Part shown: positions 37,806 to 46,679 of the stretch, in pieces
Numbering within the stretch: position 1 is the stretch's first letter
How the letters are laid out: each line of letters opens with the position of its first letter
Assembly: GCF_017565765.1 (NCBI RefSeq)
Contig: NZ_JAGDYP010000001.1
Span: 399,972 to 463,971, forward strand
From: Capnocytophaga bilenii
GTDB taxonomy: Bacteria; Bacteroidota; Bacteroidia; Flavobacteriales; Flavobacteriaceae
Length of the DNA stretch: 64,000 nucleotides
Direction: 5' to 3'
Program-made: the position numbers and the translations under genes
The notes under the pieces: generated by a model
What the model saw: only the letters and a program-made list of their open reading frames with translations
Database searches by the model: none
Told to the model about the DNA's origin: nothing

Positions 37806-37946
37806 TTACTTATTATCAAAGAATTAGTTCTTGATTTAGCAGAGATTCTTGAGATACCTTTTGAAGAACTAATAACAAAAATAATATCTGAAAATAAGCA
37901 ACTTATGAAATGGATTAATTTGAATCCCTTATCTGAAGCAGCTTAG
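37806..37946 (+). pseudogene. remnant open frame without a start codon
   Basis: 46 sense codons ending in TAG, reading LLIIKELVLDLAEILEIPFEELITKI..., with no ATG/GTG/TTG start that would retain the frame's beginning. Its 5' end is replaced by the composite repeat. It looks like the 3' end of a lost gene; the family is not recognised. Confidence 0.4.
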
Positions 37947-37987
37947 AACAACTTGCGAAACTTAAATAATTTATATTATTCTTTAAA

Positions 37988-38425
37988 ATGAAACATATTA
38001 TAATCACATTATTACTTTTTGGACTTACATTTTCCGTAAAGGCACAAGTTTATTTAGGTGAAACGGATAGTATTATTGTAAAAAGATACTATTATAGAGA
38101 TAAAGAATTGTCTCGTATTGGTTCTACAGAAGATAAGAAAGATATTTTTGAGGAGTTATCTTCAAAAGAACTAACTCACAAACAAGAAAAAATATTACGC
38201 CAAAAATTAAAACAAAAGAAAAGTTTTTATCATCAAAGAGCTTTATTAAATCATTTTAATATAAGTGTTCTCATCTACAAAGATGGAGCAAAAGTTTTTA
38301 AAATTAATTATTCTTCTTTAACAAACAACTTAACTATCTATAAAAGGGTAGATGAAGATGACTATGATTATATATATAAAGGGCAAGCCACCCCATACTT
38401 ATATCGCTTTTTAAATAAATTATAA
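37988..38425 (+). CDS. small secreted protein (islet gene 1)
   Basis: A 145-residue protein with a signal peptide cleaved near SVKAQ. The mature part is very Lys-rich with no known motif. Very AT-rich codon use sets it apart from nearby housekeeping genes. It lies behind composite repeat copy A. Size, export and context suggest an immunity-like protein, but this is inference. Confidence 0.65.
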   Translation: MKHIIITLLLFGLTFSVKAQVYLGETDSIIVKRYYYRDKELSRIGSTEDKKDIFEELSSKELTHKQEKILRQKLKQKKSFYHQRALLNHFNISVLIYKDGAKVFKINYSSLTNNLTIYKRVDEDDYDYIYKGQATPYLYRFLNKL

Positions 38426-38439
38426 CTATGTCAAACCCA

Positions 38440-38543
38440 ATTACAGACAATACCAATTCTGTTAAGAACAGAGTACTAAAGGTATGGCGTGCCCAGTGAA
38501 ATGAAATGGGTTTTTCACGAATGATGTTACAATCTTTCATCAT
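38440..38543 (-). pseudogene. fragment of a tyrosine recombinase
   Basis: The minus strand reads KPISFHWARHTFSTLFLTE, matching the HxxR box of Bacteroidota XerD-type tyrosine recombinases (usually ISFHxARHTFATL). The rest of the gene is absent: no catalytic Tyr motif and no N-terminal SAM-like domain are nearby. It lies between islet genes 1 and 2. Confidence 0.6.
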
Positions 38544-38553
38544 CTTTTAGCCG

Positions 38554-38655
38554 AAAATTGAAGCTACTTTTATAATCTGTTTTAAATAAAGAAGATAAGG
38601 GAATTCTGAATTTTGAATTTTGAATTTTGAATTGGGTACAAGCTGCAAGCTTGCG
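38554..38655. repeat. composite dispersed repeat, copy B
   Basis: Nearly identical to copy A in its first 70 bases and its last 50, but without the GAGCAATGR array. It ends in the core CAAGCTGCAAGCTTGCGCC and AGCGGGGG, 56 bases before islet gene 2. Confidence 0.88.
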
Positions 38656-38711
38656 CCAGCGGGGGCAGTGGGAAACTATACGAAAACATTATTTATTAAA
38701 ATAAATTTCTT

Positions 38712-39440
38712 ATGAGGAAAATATTATTATACATTGTAGTATTAACAATAAATTATATGATGGCACAAGAAAATAAAAATTCTTTAAAAGATACAATTAT
38801 GTTCGAAAAATTTGATTTTAACCTATGGAATACAAGGTACAAAGATTTCGAGAAAGATCCTAAATATGGGGGGTATTACAAATTAAAAGATGGTTCTTCT
38901 TTTCGTCCTATGTATGGAGGAGAGAACTATACCTTTTATGATGTAATTCCTCCCTTACCTGCCTATTATCATTGTTTTTATGATTATTATGGAAATGGAA
39001 ATCTTAAAGCCTATGGTAAATACGCAGGTATGCAGGTAGTAAAAATAGGTGTTTGGCATTACTTTGATGAGAATGGCAAAGAAACTCAGGTGAATGAAGA
39101 AGCAAAATTAGGTAAATGGACATTTAATGCTATTTTAGAGGTATTGCATAAAGATGGCGTTATTGATCTCTACACAGGTAAAAATAGGGATTGGCATAAA
39201 TTATATATTGAATTTAAAAATAATAATAGAAAGGTAGCTGTTATCGTTTTTAAAGAAAGAATAGATGTTTTGATAGATACCTATTACGAATATATTTTTA
39301 ATTGTAAAACAGGAAAATATACTCGTGAGGAGTACGAACGTTATAACGAAAATGCTATGGATATGCCTACACTGCCTCCTCTAAAAAATAGCAAAAAGAA
39401 TAAACAACGAAGAAAGAATATATTAATGCTGTTGCGTTGA
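38712..39440 (+). CDS. secreted protein with a YwqK/MORN-like repeat (islet gene 2)
   Basis: A 242-residue protein with an N-terminal signal sequence ending MMAQ. The segment YYGNGNLKAYGKYAGMQVVKIGVWHYFDENGKE (about 95-128) resembles the repeat of YwqK-type antitoxins/immunity proteins. The C-terminus is basic. It follows repeat copy B. An immunity role against an antibacterial toxin is a plausible inference. Confidence 0.65.
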   Translation: MRKILLYIVVLTINYMMAQENKNSLKDTIMFEKFDFNLWNTRYKDFEKDPKYGGYYKLKDGSSFRPMYGGENYTFYDVIPPLPAYYHCFYDYYGNGNLKAYGKYAGMQVVKIGVWHYFDENGKETQVNEEAKLGKWTFNAILEVLHKDGVIDLYTGKNRDWHKLYIEFKNNNRKVAVIVFKERIDVLIDTYYEYIFNCKTGKYTREEYERYNENAMDMPTLPPLKNSKKNKQRRKNILMLLR

Positions 39441-39601
39441 TTTTTAATTTTTTGTTATAAGACATTGTTTATCAGTACTTTATGTCTGTTTTATTTTTTT
39501 GACATTTGAATTGAGTTAAATTTGCATTTTTATATAAGTGCAATGAACTCAGGAAAATACGTTTTTCTATGGCTTAATGGACAAAATTCAGGCTAAAAAA
39601 T

Positions 39602-39609
39602 TACCTTTG
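39602..39609 (+). promoter_or_regulatory. -7 box before composite repeat copy C
   Basis: TACCTTTG immediately upstream of repeat copy C; would place the repeat inside the leader of islet gene 3. Confidence 0.6.
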
Positions 39610-39611
39610 CA

Positions 39612-39668
39612 GCGATTTTGAATTTTGAATTTTGAATTGAGCGCAAGCTGCAAGCTTGCGCCAGCGGG
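39612..39668. repeat. composite dispersed repeat, copy C
   Basis: A shorter copy: three AATTTTGAATT-type blocks, then GAGCG and the core CAAGCTGCAAGCTTGCGCC followed by AGCGGGG, 37 bases before islet gene 3. Confidence 0.87.
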
Positions 39669-39705
39669 GTTTAAACACGTTTAGTAACAAGAATTGCATA
39701 AAACA

Positions 39706-40341
39706 ATGAAAAAAAGAATATTGATTATTTTATTTCTATACATCTCTTCGCCTTTAAAAGCACAGGACTCTATACATTTAATAGATGTATTGCTTAATTT
39801 TTGCTCAGAAGCAACCAAAGAAGAGCCTTCAGAAGAAAAAATACTTTATATTTTTCAGAGTATACCCTCTGAAAAGATAAATTTTCTTCCCATAGAAAAG
39901 AAGAATAACTTAGCAGGATTCGCCAAAGAAAAAATAGTTTATGCTAATTTAAAAGGGGATGAATATGATGGTGAAGCATCACTAATTTTTTATAAAAAAG
40001 GAGATAAAAAAGTATATACATTAGATTTATCTATCCATAGTAGGTATGATGTAATAAAAGGGAAAGTCTGTTATGATAAGACTAAATACCTTATTTCCTT
40101 TCCTGAATTAACAGAAAAATTAGGAAATATTTTCTATGATTCTGTTTTTCAAGCTAAAGACACCAAAAGGAGTAACTATATTTATCAGAATCCGCAAACA
40201 CATAAAAAAATGGTGTTTTCCATCAAATCTTATAATCCTCCCGAAGCAACGTACAATATTATATATCGTATTGAAATAAGAGATATTTCTTTCTTTGATG
40301 AAGTCTCTTTGAAAAAAGATAAGTTTTATATAAAAGATTGA
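39706..40341 (+). CDS. small secreted protein (islet gene 3)
   Basis: A 211-residue protein with a signal peptide cleaved near PLKAQ. It has no recognised domain. ATG 39706 is the better start; a TTG four codons upstream is unlikely. It is the third small exported protein preceded by a copy of the same repeat. The codon use is very AT-rich. Confidence 0.68.
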   Translation: MKKRILIILFLYISSPLKAQDSIHLIDVLLNFCSEATKEEPSEEKILYIFQSIPSEKINFLPIEKKNNLAGFAKEKIVYANLKGDEYDGEASLIFYKKGDKKVYTLDLSIHSRYDVIKGKVCYDKTKYLISFPELTEKLGNIFYDSVFQAKDTKRSNYIYQNPQTHKKMVFSIKSYNPPEATYNIIYRIEIRDISFFDEVSLKKDKFYIKD

Positions 40342-40417
40342 TATTTAAAAATTACCCCTGTGGGTGGAATTGGCGTAGTAATCAAAAAATATTTTTGTGT
40401 ATATTATTATTTTTTCA

Positions 40418-40425
40418 TAATTTTG
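40418..40425 (+). promoter_or_regulatory. -7 box for the mre operon
   Basis: TAATTTTG, 48 bases before the mreB ATG. Confidence 0.6.
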
Positions 40426-40473
40426 CAACCGCTAAACGTATTATAGATATAATAGATAATATAATAAAAAAAT

Positions 40474-41502
40474 ATGGGTTTTTTTGACTTCCTTACTGAA
40501 GAAATTGCTATTGACTTAGGGACTGCCAATACTTTGATCATTCATAATGATAAAGTGGTAGTAGATAGCCCCTCAATTGTAGCCTTAGATAGAAATACTA
40601 AAAAAATTATAGCCGTAGGGCAAGAAGCTCGCATGATGCAGGGTAAAACACACCCTAGTATCAATACCATACGTCCGCTAAAAGACGGGGTTATCGCCGA
40701 TTTTGACGCTTCTGAGCAGATGATTAGTATGCTCATCAAGAGTATTCCTGCGCTCAAAAAACGATTCTTTTCACCTTCATTGCGTATGGTGGTATGTATC
40801 CCTTCGGGTATTACTGAAGTGGAAACTCGTGCTGTAAGAGAATCTTGCGAACGTGTAAATGGTAAAGATATTTATCTTGTGCACGAGCCTATGGCTGCTG
40901 CCATTGGTATAGGGCTGGATATTATGCAGCCTAAAGGGAATATGATTATCGATATAGGTGGAGGGACTACCGAAATTGCCGTGATTGCTCTTGGCGGTAT
41001 TGTGTGCGATAAATCTGTGAAAATTGCGGGGGACATCTTCAACTCGGATATAGTGCATTATATGCGTACCCAGCACAACTTGTACGTAGGCGAAAGTACT
41101 GCCGAAAATATCAAAATAAGTGTAGGTGCTGCTACCGAAGATTTAGAAGCGCCACCTGAAGATATGATGGTGCAAGGGCGCGACTTGCTTACCGGAAAAC
41201 CTAAACAAGTGCAAGTGTCTTATCGCGAAATGGTAAAAGCTCTTGATAAATCAATCTTGCGTATTGAAGATGCTATTATGGAAACTCTTTCGCAAACACC
41301 TCCTGAATTGGCTGCTGATATCTATAATACAGGTATCTATATGGCTGGTGGAGGGGCTATGCTTCGCGGATTGGACAAGCGTATTTCTCTAAAAACAGAC
41401 TTGCCCGTGTATGTAGCCGAAGACCCTTTGCGCGCTGTAGTACGCGGTACAGGTATCACCCTCAAAAATATTAGTAAATTTAAAAGTATATTGCTGAAAT
41501 AG
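40474..41502 (+). CDS. mreB: rod-shape-determining actin homologue MreB
   Basis: A 342-residue bacterial actin that organises lateral cell-wall synthesis at the inner membrane. The phosphate-1 motif is IAIDLGTANTLI, phosphate-2 IIDIGGGTTEIAVI, and the adenosine motif MAGGGAMLRGL. The N-terminus MGFFDFL matches MreB's membrane-binding end. It heads the mreBCD-mrdA operon. Confidence 0.97.
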   Translation: MGFFDFLTEEIAIDLGTANTLIIHNDKVVVDSPSIVALDRNTKKIIAVGQEARMMQGKTHPSINTIRPLKDGVIADFDASEQMISMLIKSIPALKKRFFSPSLRMVVCIPSGITEVETRAVRESCERVNGKDIYLVHEPMAAAIGIGLDIMQPKGNMIIDIGGGTTEIAVIALGGIVCDKSVKIAGDIFNSDIVHYMRTQHNLYVGESTAENIKISVGAATEDLEAPPEDMMVQGRDLLTGKPKQVQVSYREMVKALDKSILRIEDAIMETLSQTPPELAADIYNTGIYMAGGGAMLRGLDKRISLKTDLPVYVAEDPLRAVVRGTGITLKNISKFKSILLK

Positions 41503-41589
41503 TCGTTAGTCATTAGGGATTAGTCATTACTCGTTAGTATATCGTAATCTAACGACTAATGGCTAAGAACTAACGGCTAAAACATAACT

Positions 41590-42426
41590 ATGAATCAAAT
41601 AATACAGTTTTTTATACGCACACGTGATTTTTTTCTGTTTTTAGTGTTGTTTGCAGTGTCATTAGGATTTGTATTTAGTAGCAATTACTATTCACAGAGT
41701 GCTTATATCAACTCGGCTAATGCTATTAGCGGTAATCTTTACGCTTTTAGCAATTATTGGTCGAGTTACTTTCATTTGCGTACAGAAAACGAAGCTCTTA
41801 CTGAAGAAAATAAAGCGTTGCGCTCACGCTTGTTACAGCTGGAAAACAAACTTAAAAACCTACCGCTGCCTGATTCACTTTCGGTAGTGCAAACCGATAA
41901 AGTGAAGTATAAAATTTTTAAGGCAAATGTGATAAAAAACAGCTATCGTTTGCACAAAAACTACCTCACTATTGATAGGGGAAGTAATGATGGAGTGCGC
42001 CAAGATATGGGGGTGCTTTCACCTCGTGGGGTGGTGGGCATCGTAGAGCATACCTCTGGCAGATTTGCTACAGTGCAAAGCGTACTGAACAGCAAATCGG
42101 CACTTAATGCAATGATAAAACGCACAGAACATTTTGGCTCATTGCGCTGGAATACCCAGCAGCCTAATGTAGTACAATTATTAGAAGTGCCTAATATAGC
42201 GCCTATACAAATGGGGGATACTATTGTAACGGGCGGAATGTCGAATATATTTCCAAAAGGTATTCCTATAGGTAAGATAGTACATTACGAACGCAGCAAG
42301 TTTGATAACACTTATATAATTGATGTACTGCTATTTACCGATATGACGAACTTGAATTATGTGTATATTATAGAGGATATAGATAGAGAGGCTATCAAAG
42401 AATTAGAAAAACAAGACGCACAATGA
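41590..42426 (+). CDS. mreC: rod-shape-determining protein MreC
   Basis: A 278-residue inner-membrane protein with one N-terminal transmembrane helix, a coiled coil (HLRTENEALTEENKALRSRLLQLENKLKNL) and a beta-domain with RGVVGIVEHTSGRFA and VTGGMSNIFPKGIPIG. It links MreB to the periplasmic wall machinery. It overlaps mreD by 4 bases. The 87-bp gap after mreB is filled with CTAACGACTAA-type repeats. Confidence 0.94.
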   Translation: MNQIIQFFIRTRDFFLFLVLFAVSLGFVFSSNYYSQSAYINSANAISGNLYAFSNYWSSYFHLRTENEALTEENKALRSRLLQLENKLKNLPLPDSLSVVQTDKVKYKIFKANVIKNSYRLHKNYLTIDRGSNDGVRQDMGVLSPRGVVGIVEHTSGRFATVQSVLNSKSALNAMIKRTEHFGSLRWNTQQPNVVQLLEVPNIAPIQMGDTIVTGGMSNIFPKGIPIGKIVHYERSKFDNTYIIDVLLFTDMTNLNYVYIIEDIDREAIKELEKQDAQ

Positions 42427-42929
42427 ATCACCCATTAGTAAAGAATACCTTTTTATTTATAGTATTGGTGCTTTTGCAGGTGCTATTGTTCAACAATGTA
42501 GCCTATTGGGGGTATGTAAACCCAATGATATACATAGTATTTTTGTTGGTAGCACCTTATCAGGAAAACCGTACTGTGTATTTGCTGTCGGCTTTTTTCT
42601 TAGGAATTACGATAGATGTTTTTTCAAATACAGGAGGTTTGCACGCTGCCAGCAGTGTATTGATAGCCTACTTGCGCTCGCCAATACTTCATATAGTGTT
42701 TGGCAAGAATTTTGAGTATCAAGATTTGGATTTGCTGGCATATCCGTTTACAAAAGTCTTTAGCTATACAACCTTGATGGTGGTACTGCATCATTTGCTA
42801 TTCTACTTTTTAGAAGTGTTTAACTTCAATCATTTGTTTATAACGATTGTAAAAATAATAGGAGCTTCAGTATTTACCATCATAGTGTGTTTGCTATACA
42901 TTTATTTGTTTAGTAAAAGTAAAAAATGA
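42423..42929 (+). CDS. mreD: rod-shape-determining protein MreD
   Basis: A 168-residue membrane protein with about five helices; position between mreC and mrdA, with ATGA overlaps on both sides, identifies it. YWGYVNPMIYIVFLLVAP and FFLGITIDVFSNTGGLHAASS are typical of Bacteroidota MreD. Confidence 0.92.
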   Translation: MNHPLVKNTFLFIVLVLLQVLLFNNVAYWGYVNPMIYIVFLLVAPYQENRTVYLLSAFFLGITIDVFSNTGGLHAASSVLIAYLRSPILHIVFGKNFEYQDLDLLAYPFTKVFSYTTLMVVLHHLLFYFLEVFNFNHLFITIVKIIGASVFTIIVCLLYIYLFSKSKK

Positions 42930-44788
42930 GGAAATACTTATTACCTGCTGTTATTATATTTTCTGCAACAGTAATATTGTTGCGGCTTTTCTTCTTGCAG
43001 GTTGTTTTTTACAATGAAGCTACTTCAGGTATAGATAATATTGCCATAGAAACTGTGTATGATTACCCCGAAAGGGGCTATATTTACGACCGCAATGGTG
43101 AGCTGCTGGTATCCAATCAGCCTGCCTATGACGTAATGGTAATTCCAAGTGAGGTAAAAGGGCTTGATACACTCGAGTTGTGCTCTTTATTAGAACTTGG
43201 CAAAACAGAATTTGCAGATCGCTTGCAAAAAGCAAAAGATTATTCACGCAAAAAACCTTCAGTAATAGTACATCAGCTTTCTAATAACGATTATGCTAAA
43301 TTGCAAGAAAAGTTGCGTAAGTTTAATGGATTTTACATTCAGAAACGTATGTTGCGCAGCTATCGCACTCATAATGCGGGGAATGTGTTGGGCTACATCA
43401 GTGAGGTGAATGAGTGGGAATTAAAGAAAAACCCTTATTACTTGGCGGGTGAGCTTATCGGGCGCAGTGGGGTAGAAAAACAGTACGAAGAGTTCTTGCG
43501 AGGCAAAAAAGGAGTGCAGTACTTTCAAAAAGATAAGCACAACGCGGCTATAGAACGTTATAAAAATGGTGCTTTGGATACCTTGCCACAAATGGGCAAA
43601 CCTTTGCAACTTACGATTGATATAGGATTACAGGCTTATGGCGAACTGCTGATGAACCACAAACACGGAGGCATCGTGGCAATAGAGCCTAAAACGGGCG
43701 AGATTTTAGCTTTGGTATCGGCACCTACCTTTGATCCTGCTTTATTGGTAGGGCGTGAACGTTCTAAAAACTATACAGATTTATTCAACGACTCTATAGG
43801 TAAACCTCTTTACGACCGTACCCTCTTGGCAGAATATCCACCTGGTTCGCCTTTCAAGGTAGTCAATGCTCTGATAGGGCTACAAGAAAAAGTCATTACT
43901 CCCCAAAGTGTGTTTAGCTGCGGTGGAGGTTATCGCTATGGGGGTCATATTATGCGCTGCCACTGTGGGCGCGGTGCCAATGACCTATTGCACGGAATCG
44001 CGCTGTCGTGCAACGCTTATTTTGCCAATACTTATAAACGGGCAATAGATATGCGCACAAGTTCGCAAGTGGGTATGGATCAGTGGAATAAACACGTGCG
44101 CAGCTTTGGTTTGGGCGGTTTCTTGGGGAGTGATTTGCCTACCGGTAGACCTGGCAAAGTGCCTAATACAGCTTTGTACGACAAACAATATGGCGTAGGG
44201 CGATGGAATGGTACTTCCAACATTTCTAACGCTATTGGGCAAGGCGAAATACTTACTACCCCCTTGCAGCTTGCCAACGTAATGGCTGCCATAGCTAATA
44301 AGGGCTACTTCTTTACGCCTCATATTGTAAAGCAAATTGATAATAAAATAACACCTTTTCAGGAATACACAGTAGCTAAGCACACTACAATAGAGTCTCA
44401 GTATTTTGACCCTATTATTAAGGGTATGAATATGGCGTATTTGCAAGGTACTGCAAGGCGCACTCAGATAGATGGCATAAATATTGCTGCCAAAACAGGA
44501 ACTGCCGAGAACTTTATCAGGGTGAATGGCAGGCGTATGCAGCTTACCGACCACTCTATATTTGTGGCTTTTGCCCCCGTAGAAGACCCTAAAATAGCCA
44601 TCGCAGTATTTGTAGAAAATGGTTATTACGGGGCACGTGTAGCAGGTCCTATAGCTTCGCTAATGATAGAAAAATATCTGAAAGGGGAGGTGTATAGGTG
44701 TGATTTTGAACGACAAATGATTGAGAAAAGCTTAGAACACGAATATTTGAAACCTTATAGTGGTCAGCGGTTTAGTATTAATCAGTAA
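42926..44788 (+). CDS. mrdA: penicillin-binding protein 2 (transpeptidase)
   Basis: A 620-residue class B penicillin-binding protein that crosslinks lateral-wall peptidoglycan. It has an N-terminal transmembrane helix and a dimerisation domain (PERGYIYDRNGELLVSNQPAYDV). The transpeptidase domain motifs are AEYPPGSPFK (SxxK appears as PGSPFK), SCNAYF (SxN) and KTGTAE (KTG). The length is normal. It overlaps mreD by 4 bases. Confidence 0.95.
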   Translation: MRKYLLPAVIIFSATVILLRLFFLQVVFYNEATSGIDNIAIETVYDYPERGYIYDRNGELLVSNQPAYDVMVIPSEVKGLDTLELCSLLELGKTEFADRLQKAKDYSRKKPSVIVHQLSNNDYAKLQEKLRKFNGFYIQKRMLRSYRTHNAGNVLGYISEVNEWELKKNPYYLAGELIGRSGVEKQYEEFLRGKKGVQYFQKDKHNAAIERYKNGALDTLPQMGKPLQLTIDIGLQAYGELLMNHKHGGIVAIEPKTGEILALVSAPTFDPALLVGRERSKNYTDLFNDSIGKPLYDRTLLAEYPPGSPFKVVNALIGLQEKVITPQSVFSCGGGYRYGGHIMRCHCGRGANDLLHGIALSCNAYFANTYKRAIDMRTSSQVGMDQWNKHVRSFGLGGFLGSDLPTGRPGKVPNTALYDKQYGVGRWNGTSNISNAIGQGEILTTPLQLANVMAAIANKGYFFTPHIVKQIDNKITPFQEYTVAKHTTIESQYFDPIIKGMNMAYLQGTARRTQIDGINIAAKTGTAENFIRVNGRRMQLTDHSIFVAFAPVEDPKIAIAVFVENGYYGARVAGPIASLMIEKYLKGEVYRCDFERQMIEKSLEHEYLKPYSGQRFSINQ

Positions 44789-44799
44789 AAAGAGTAACT

Positions 44800-44871
44800 A
44801 TGGAAATTACACAACTACAACAATTAGACCTTGTAAGTGGCATTTATTCGTATGCTGACTACTTGCTTTGA
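44800..44871 (+). pseudogene. truncated N-terminus of a Uma2 family endonuclease
   Basis: A 23-codon frame, MEITQLQQLDLVSGIYSYADYLL, ending in TGA. QLDL...YSYADYL is the usual N-terminus of Bacteroidota Uma2 (PDDEXK) proteins, which are about 190 residues. The rest is missing. It sits where rodA commonly follows mrdA in this phylum. Confidence 0.55.
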
Positions 44872-44889
44872 TAACCTATTAAAATAATA

Positions 44890-45444
44890 ATGAAAAAGAT
44901 ACTCCTTGCCTCAGGCTCACCGCGCCGTCAGCAGTTCTTGAAAGAATTAGATATTCCCTATGAGGTGGTACTCAAACCTGTAGAAGAAACTTATCCCACG
45001 CACTTGCAGCGGGAACAAATTACAGATTATTTGGCTCAGCTAAAAGCTACACCCTTTGCAGGAAATATTCCTGCAGATTGTGTGCTCCTAACTTCCGACA
45101 CTATCGTCTGGCACGAGGGCAAAGCTCTTGGCAAGCCCAAAGATGCTGCTGATGCCTTTGCGATGTTGCATTCGCTCTCAGGTAAGACCCACGAGGTGAT
45201 TACCTCGGTGTGTTTTACTACCAATGATGCTCAAGGTACGCATCACTGCGTTACAAAAGTAACTTTTAGAGAGCTTACCGATAAGGAAATAACGCACTAT
45301 ATTGAAAAATATAAGCCTTTTGACAAAGCAGGCGCTTACGGCATTCAAGAATGGATAGGACATATAGGGGTAACCTCTATTGAGGGCTCTTATAACAACG
45401 TAATGGGACTGCCTACGCACCTGATTTGTCAATTAATTAATTAA
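44890..45444 (+). CDS. maf: Maf-type nucleotide pyrophosphatase
   Basis: A 184-residue house-cleaning enzyme that hydrolyses modified nucleoside triphosphates. The motifs LASGSPRRQQFLKEL, LTSDTIVWHEGKALGKPKD and FDKAGAYGIQEWIG are diagnostic. The length is standard. The T9SS plug gene follows 5 bp later. Confidence 0.95.
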   Translation: MKKILLASGSPRRQQFLKELDIPYEVVLKPVEETYPTHLQREQITDYLAQLKATPFAGNIPADCVLLTSDTIVWHEGKALGKPKDAADAFAMLHSLSGKTHEVITSVCFTTNDAQGTHHCVTKVTFRELTDKEITHYIEKYKPFDKAGAYGIQEWIGHIGVTSIEGSYNNVMGLPTHLICQLIN

Positions 45445-45449
45445 TAAAT

Positions 45450-46679
45450 ATGAAAAATCTCCTTTTCATACTCCTATTTCCATTAGTCTTGCAAGCACAA
45501 GCATTGGTAGAGAAAACTCCCCCTGAGTATATCAAGACAATTATCTTTAAAGCCGATGCTAATGATAAGAATCAATTCCCTATTGTGCGCCGTAATGAGT
45601 CGTTTAGCCTGCAATTTGACGATATTATAGGCAACGAAGAAACTTATTACTACCAGCTTACGCATTGCAACGCCGATTGGACTCCTTCACAATTGCTAAA
45701 AAGTGAGTACCTAAAAGGTATTGACGGGCAGCCCATTCAGCCTGAAGCCAACTCATATGGCACATTACAAACTTACTCGCATTATAGGGTTACTTTTCCG
45801 AACGAACTTACCCAGCCTACACTTTCGGGCAACTATATGCTTTCTATTACCGATAGTTATGGAACGGAGCTCTTTTCACGGCGTTTTATCCTCTATACGC
45901 CTTTGGTAGCCGTACCTACCGAAGTGAAACGAGCACGAGATATGAAGTATTACGATACTAGTCAAGTAGTGCAATTTAGTATTCGGCAGCGCGATTTGAG
46001 GTTAGAGAATCCACAAGAAGCTGTAAAGGTAGCTATATTGCAGAACTTCCGCTGGGATAGAGCTATTACGGGTGTAAAACCTCAGTATGTAATAGGTAAT
46101 GATTTGGTGTATAAATACGACCGCGAAACCTCTTTTGAGGGGGGCAATGAATATTATTATTTTGATAGTAAAGACCTGCAAGTAGCAGCTCAAGGGGTAG
46201 TTCGGCTACAACGCAACAAGTTGATAAATAGTTTTCTAACAGTCAATACGCCTCGCGCAAACCATCTCTACACATATTACCCCGATATCAATGGTGATTT
46301 TCTCATAAAAACCCTCCACGGTGCAAATTACGCTACAGAAGCAGATTATACGTGGGTGCATTTTGCCTTACAAGGCACTTCGGAGTTGTGGAATAAAGAA
46401 GTGTATGTATATGGTAAATTCTCCAATTACGAACTCCTAAACGACTATAAACTTACCTATGACCCCGATGACGGACTTTTCAAAGGGAAGGTATTGCTAA
46501 AACAAGGTTTTTATAATTATAAATTTGCTACCAAACAAGGCAACAAAGTTGATTATGACGAAATAGGTGGTAATTTCTACCAAACAGAGAATACCTATTT
46601 AGTAATAGTGTATTATAGGCAACCGGGCAACTTATATGATGAGGTTATAGGTATAGGAGCTGCCTCTGTAGCTCAATAA
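45450..46679 (+). CDS. type IX secretion system plug protein (DUF5103)
   Basis: A 409-residue protein with a signal peptide (MKNLLFILLFPLVLQAQA) and the DUF5103 pattern: QFDDIIGNEETYYYQLTHCNADWTPSQLLKSEYL near the N-terminus and YYFDSKDLQ, YVYGKFSNY further on. The family plugs the SprA translocon of the Bacteroidota type IX secretion system. Its 3' end overlaps the 3' end of rarA by 7 bases (convergent). Confidence 0.85.
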   Translation: MKNLLFILLFPLVLQAQALVEKTPPEYIKTIIFKADANDKNQFPIVRRNESFSLQFDDIIGNEETYYYQLTHCNADWTPSQLLKSEYLKGIDGQPIQPEANSYGTLQTYSHYRVTFPNELTQPTLSGNYMLSITDSYGTELFSRRFILYTPLVAVPTEVKRARDMKYYDTSQVVQFSIRQRDLRLENPQEAVKVAILQNFRWDRAITGVKPQYVIGNDLVYKYDRETSFEGGNEYYYFDSKDLQVAAQGVVRLQRNKLINSFLTVNTPRANHLYTYYPDINGDFLIKTLHGANYATEADYTWVHFALQGTSELWNKEVYVYGKFSNYELLNDYKLTYDPDDGLFKGKVLLKQGFYNYKFATKQGNKVDYDEIGGNFYQTENTYLVIVYYRQPGNLYDEVIGIGAASVAQ

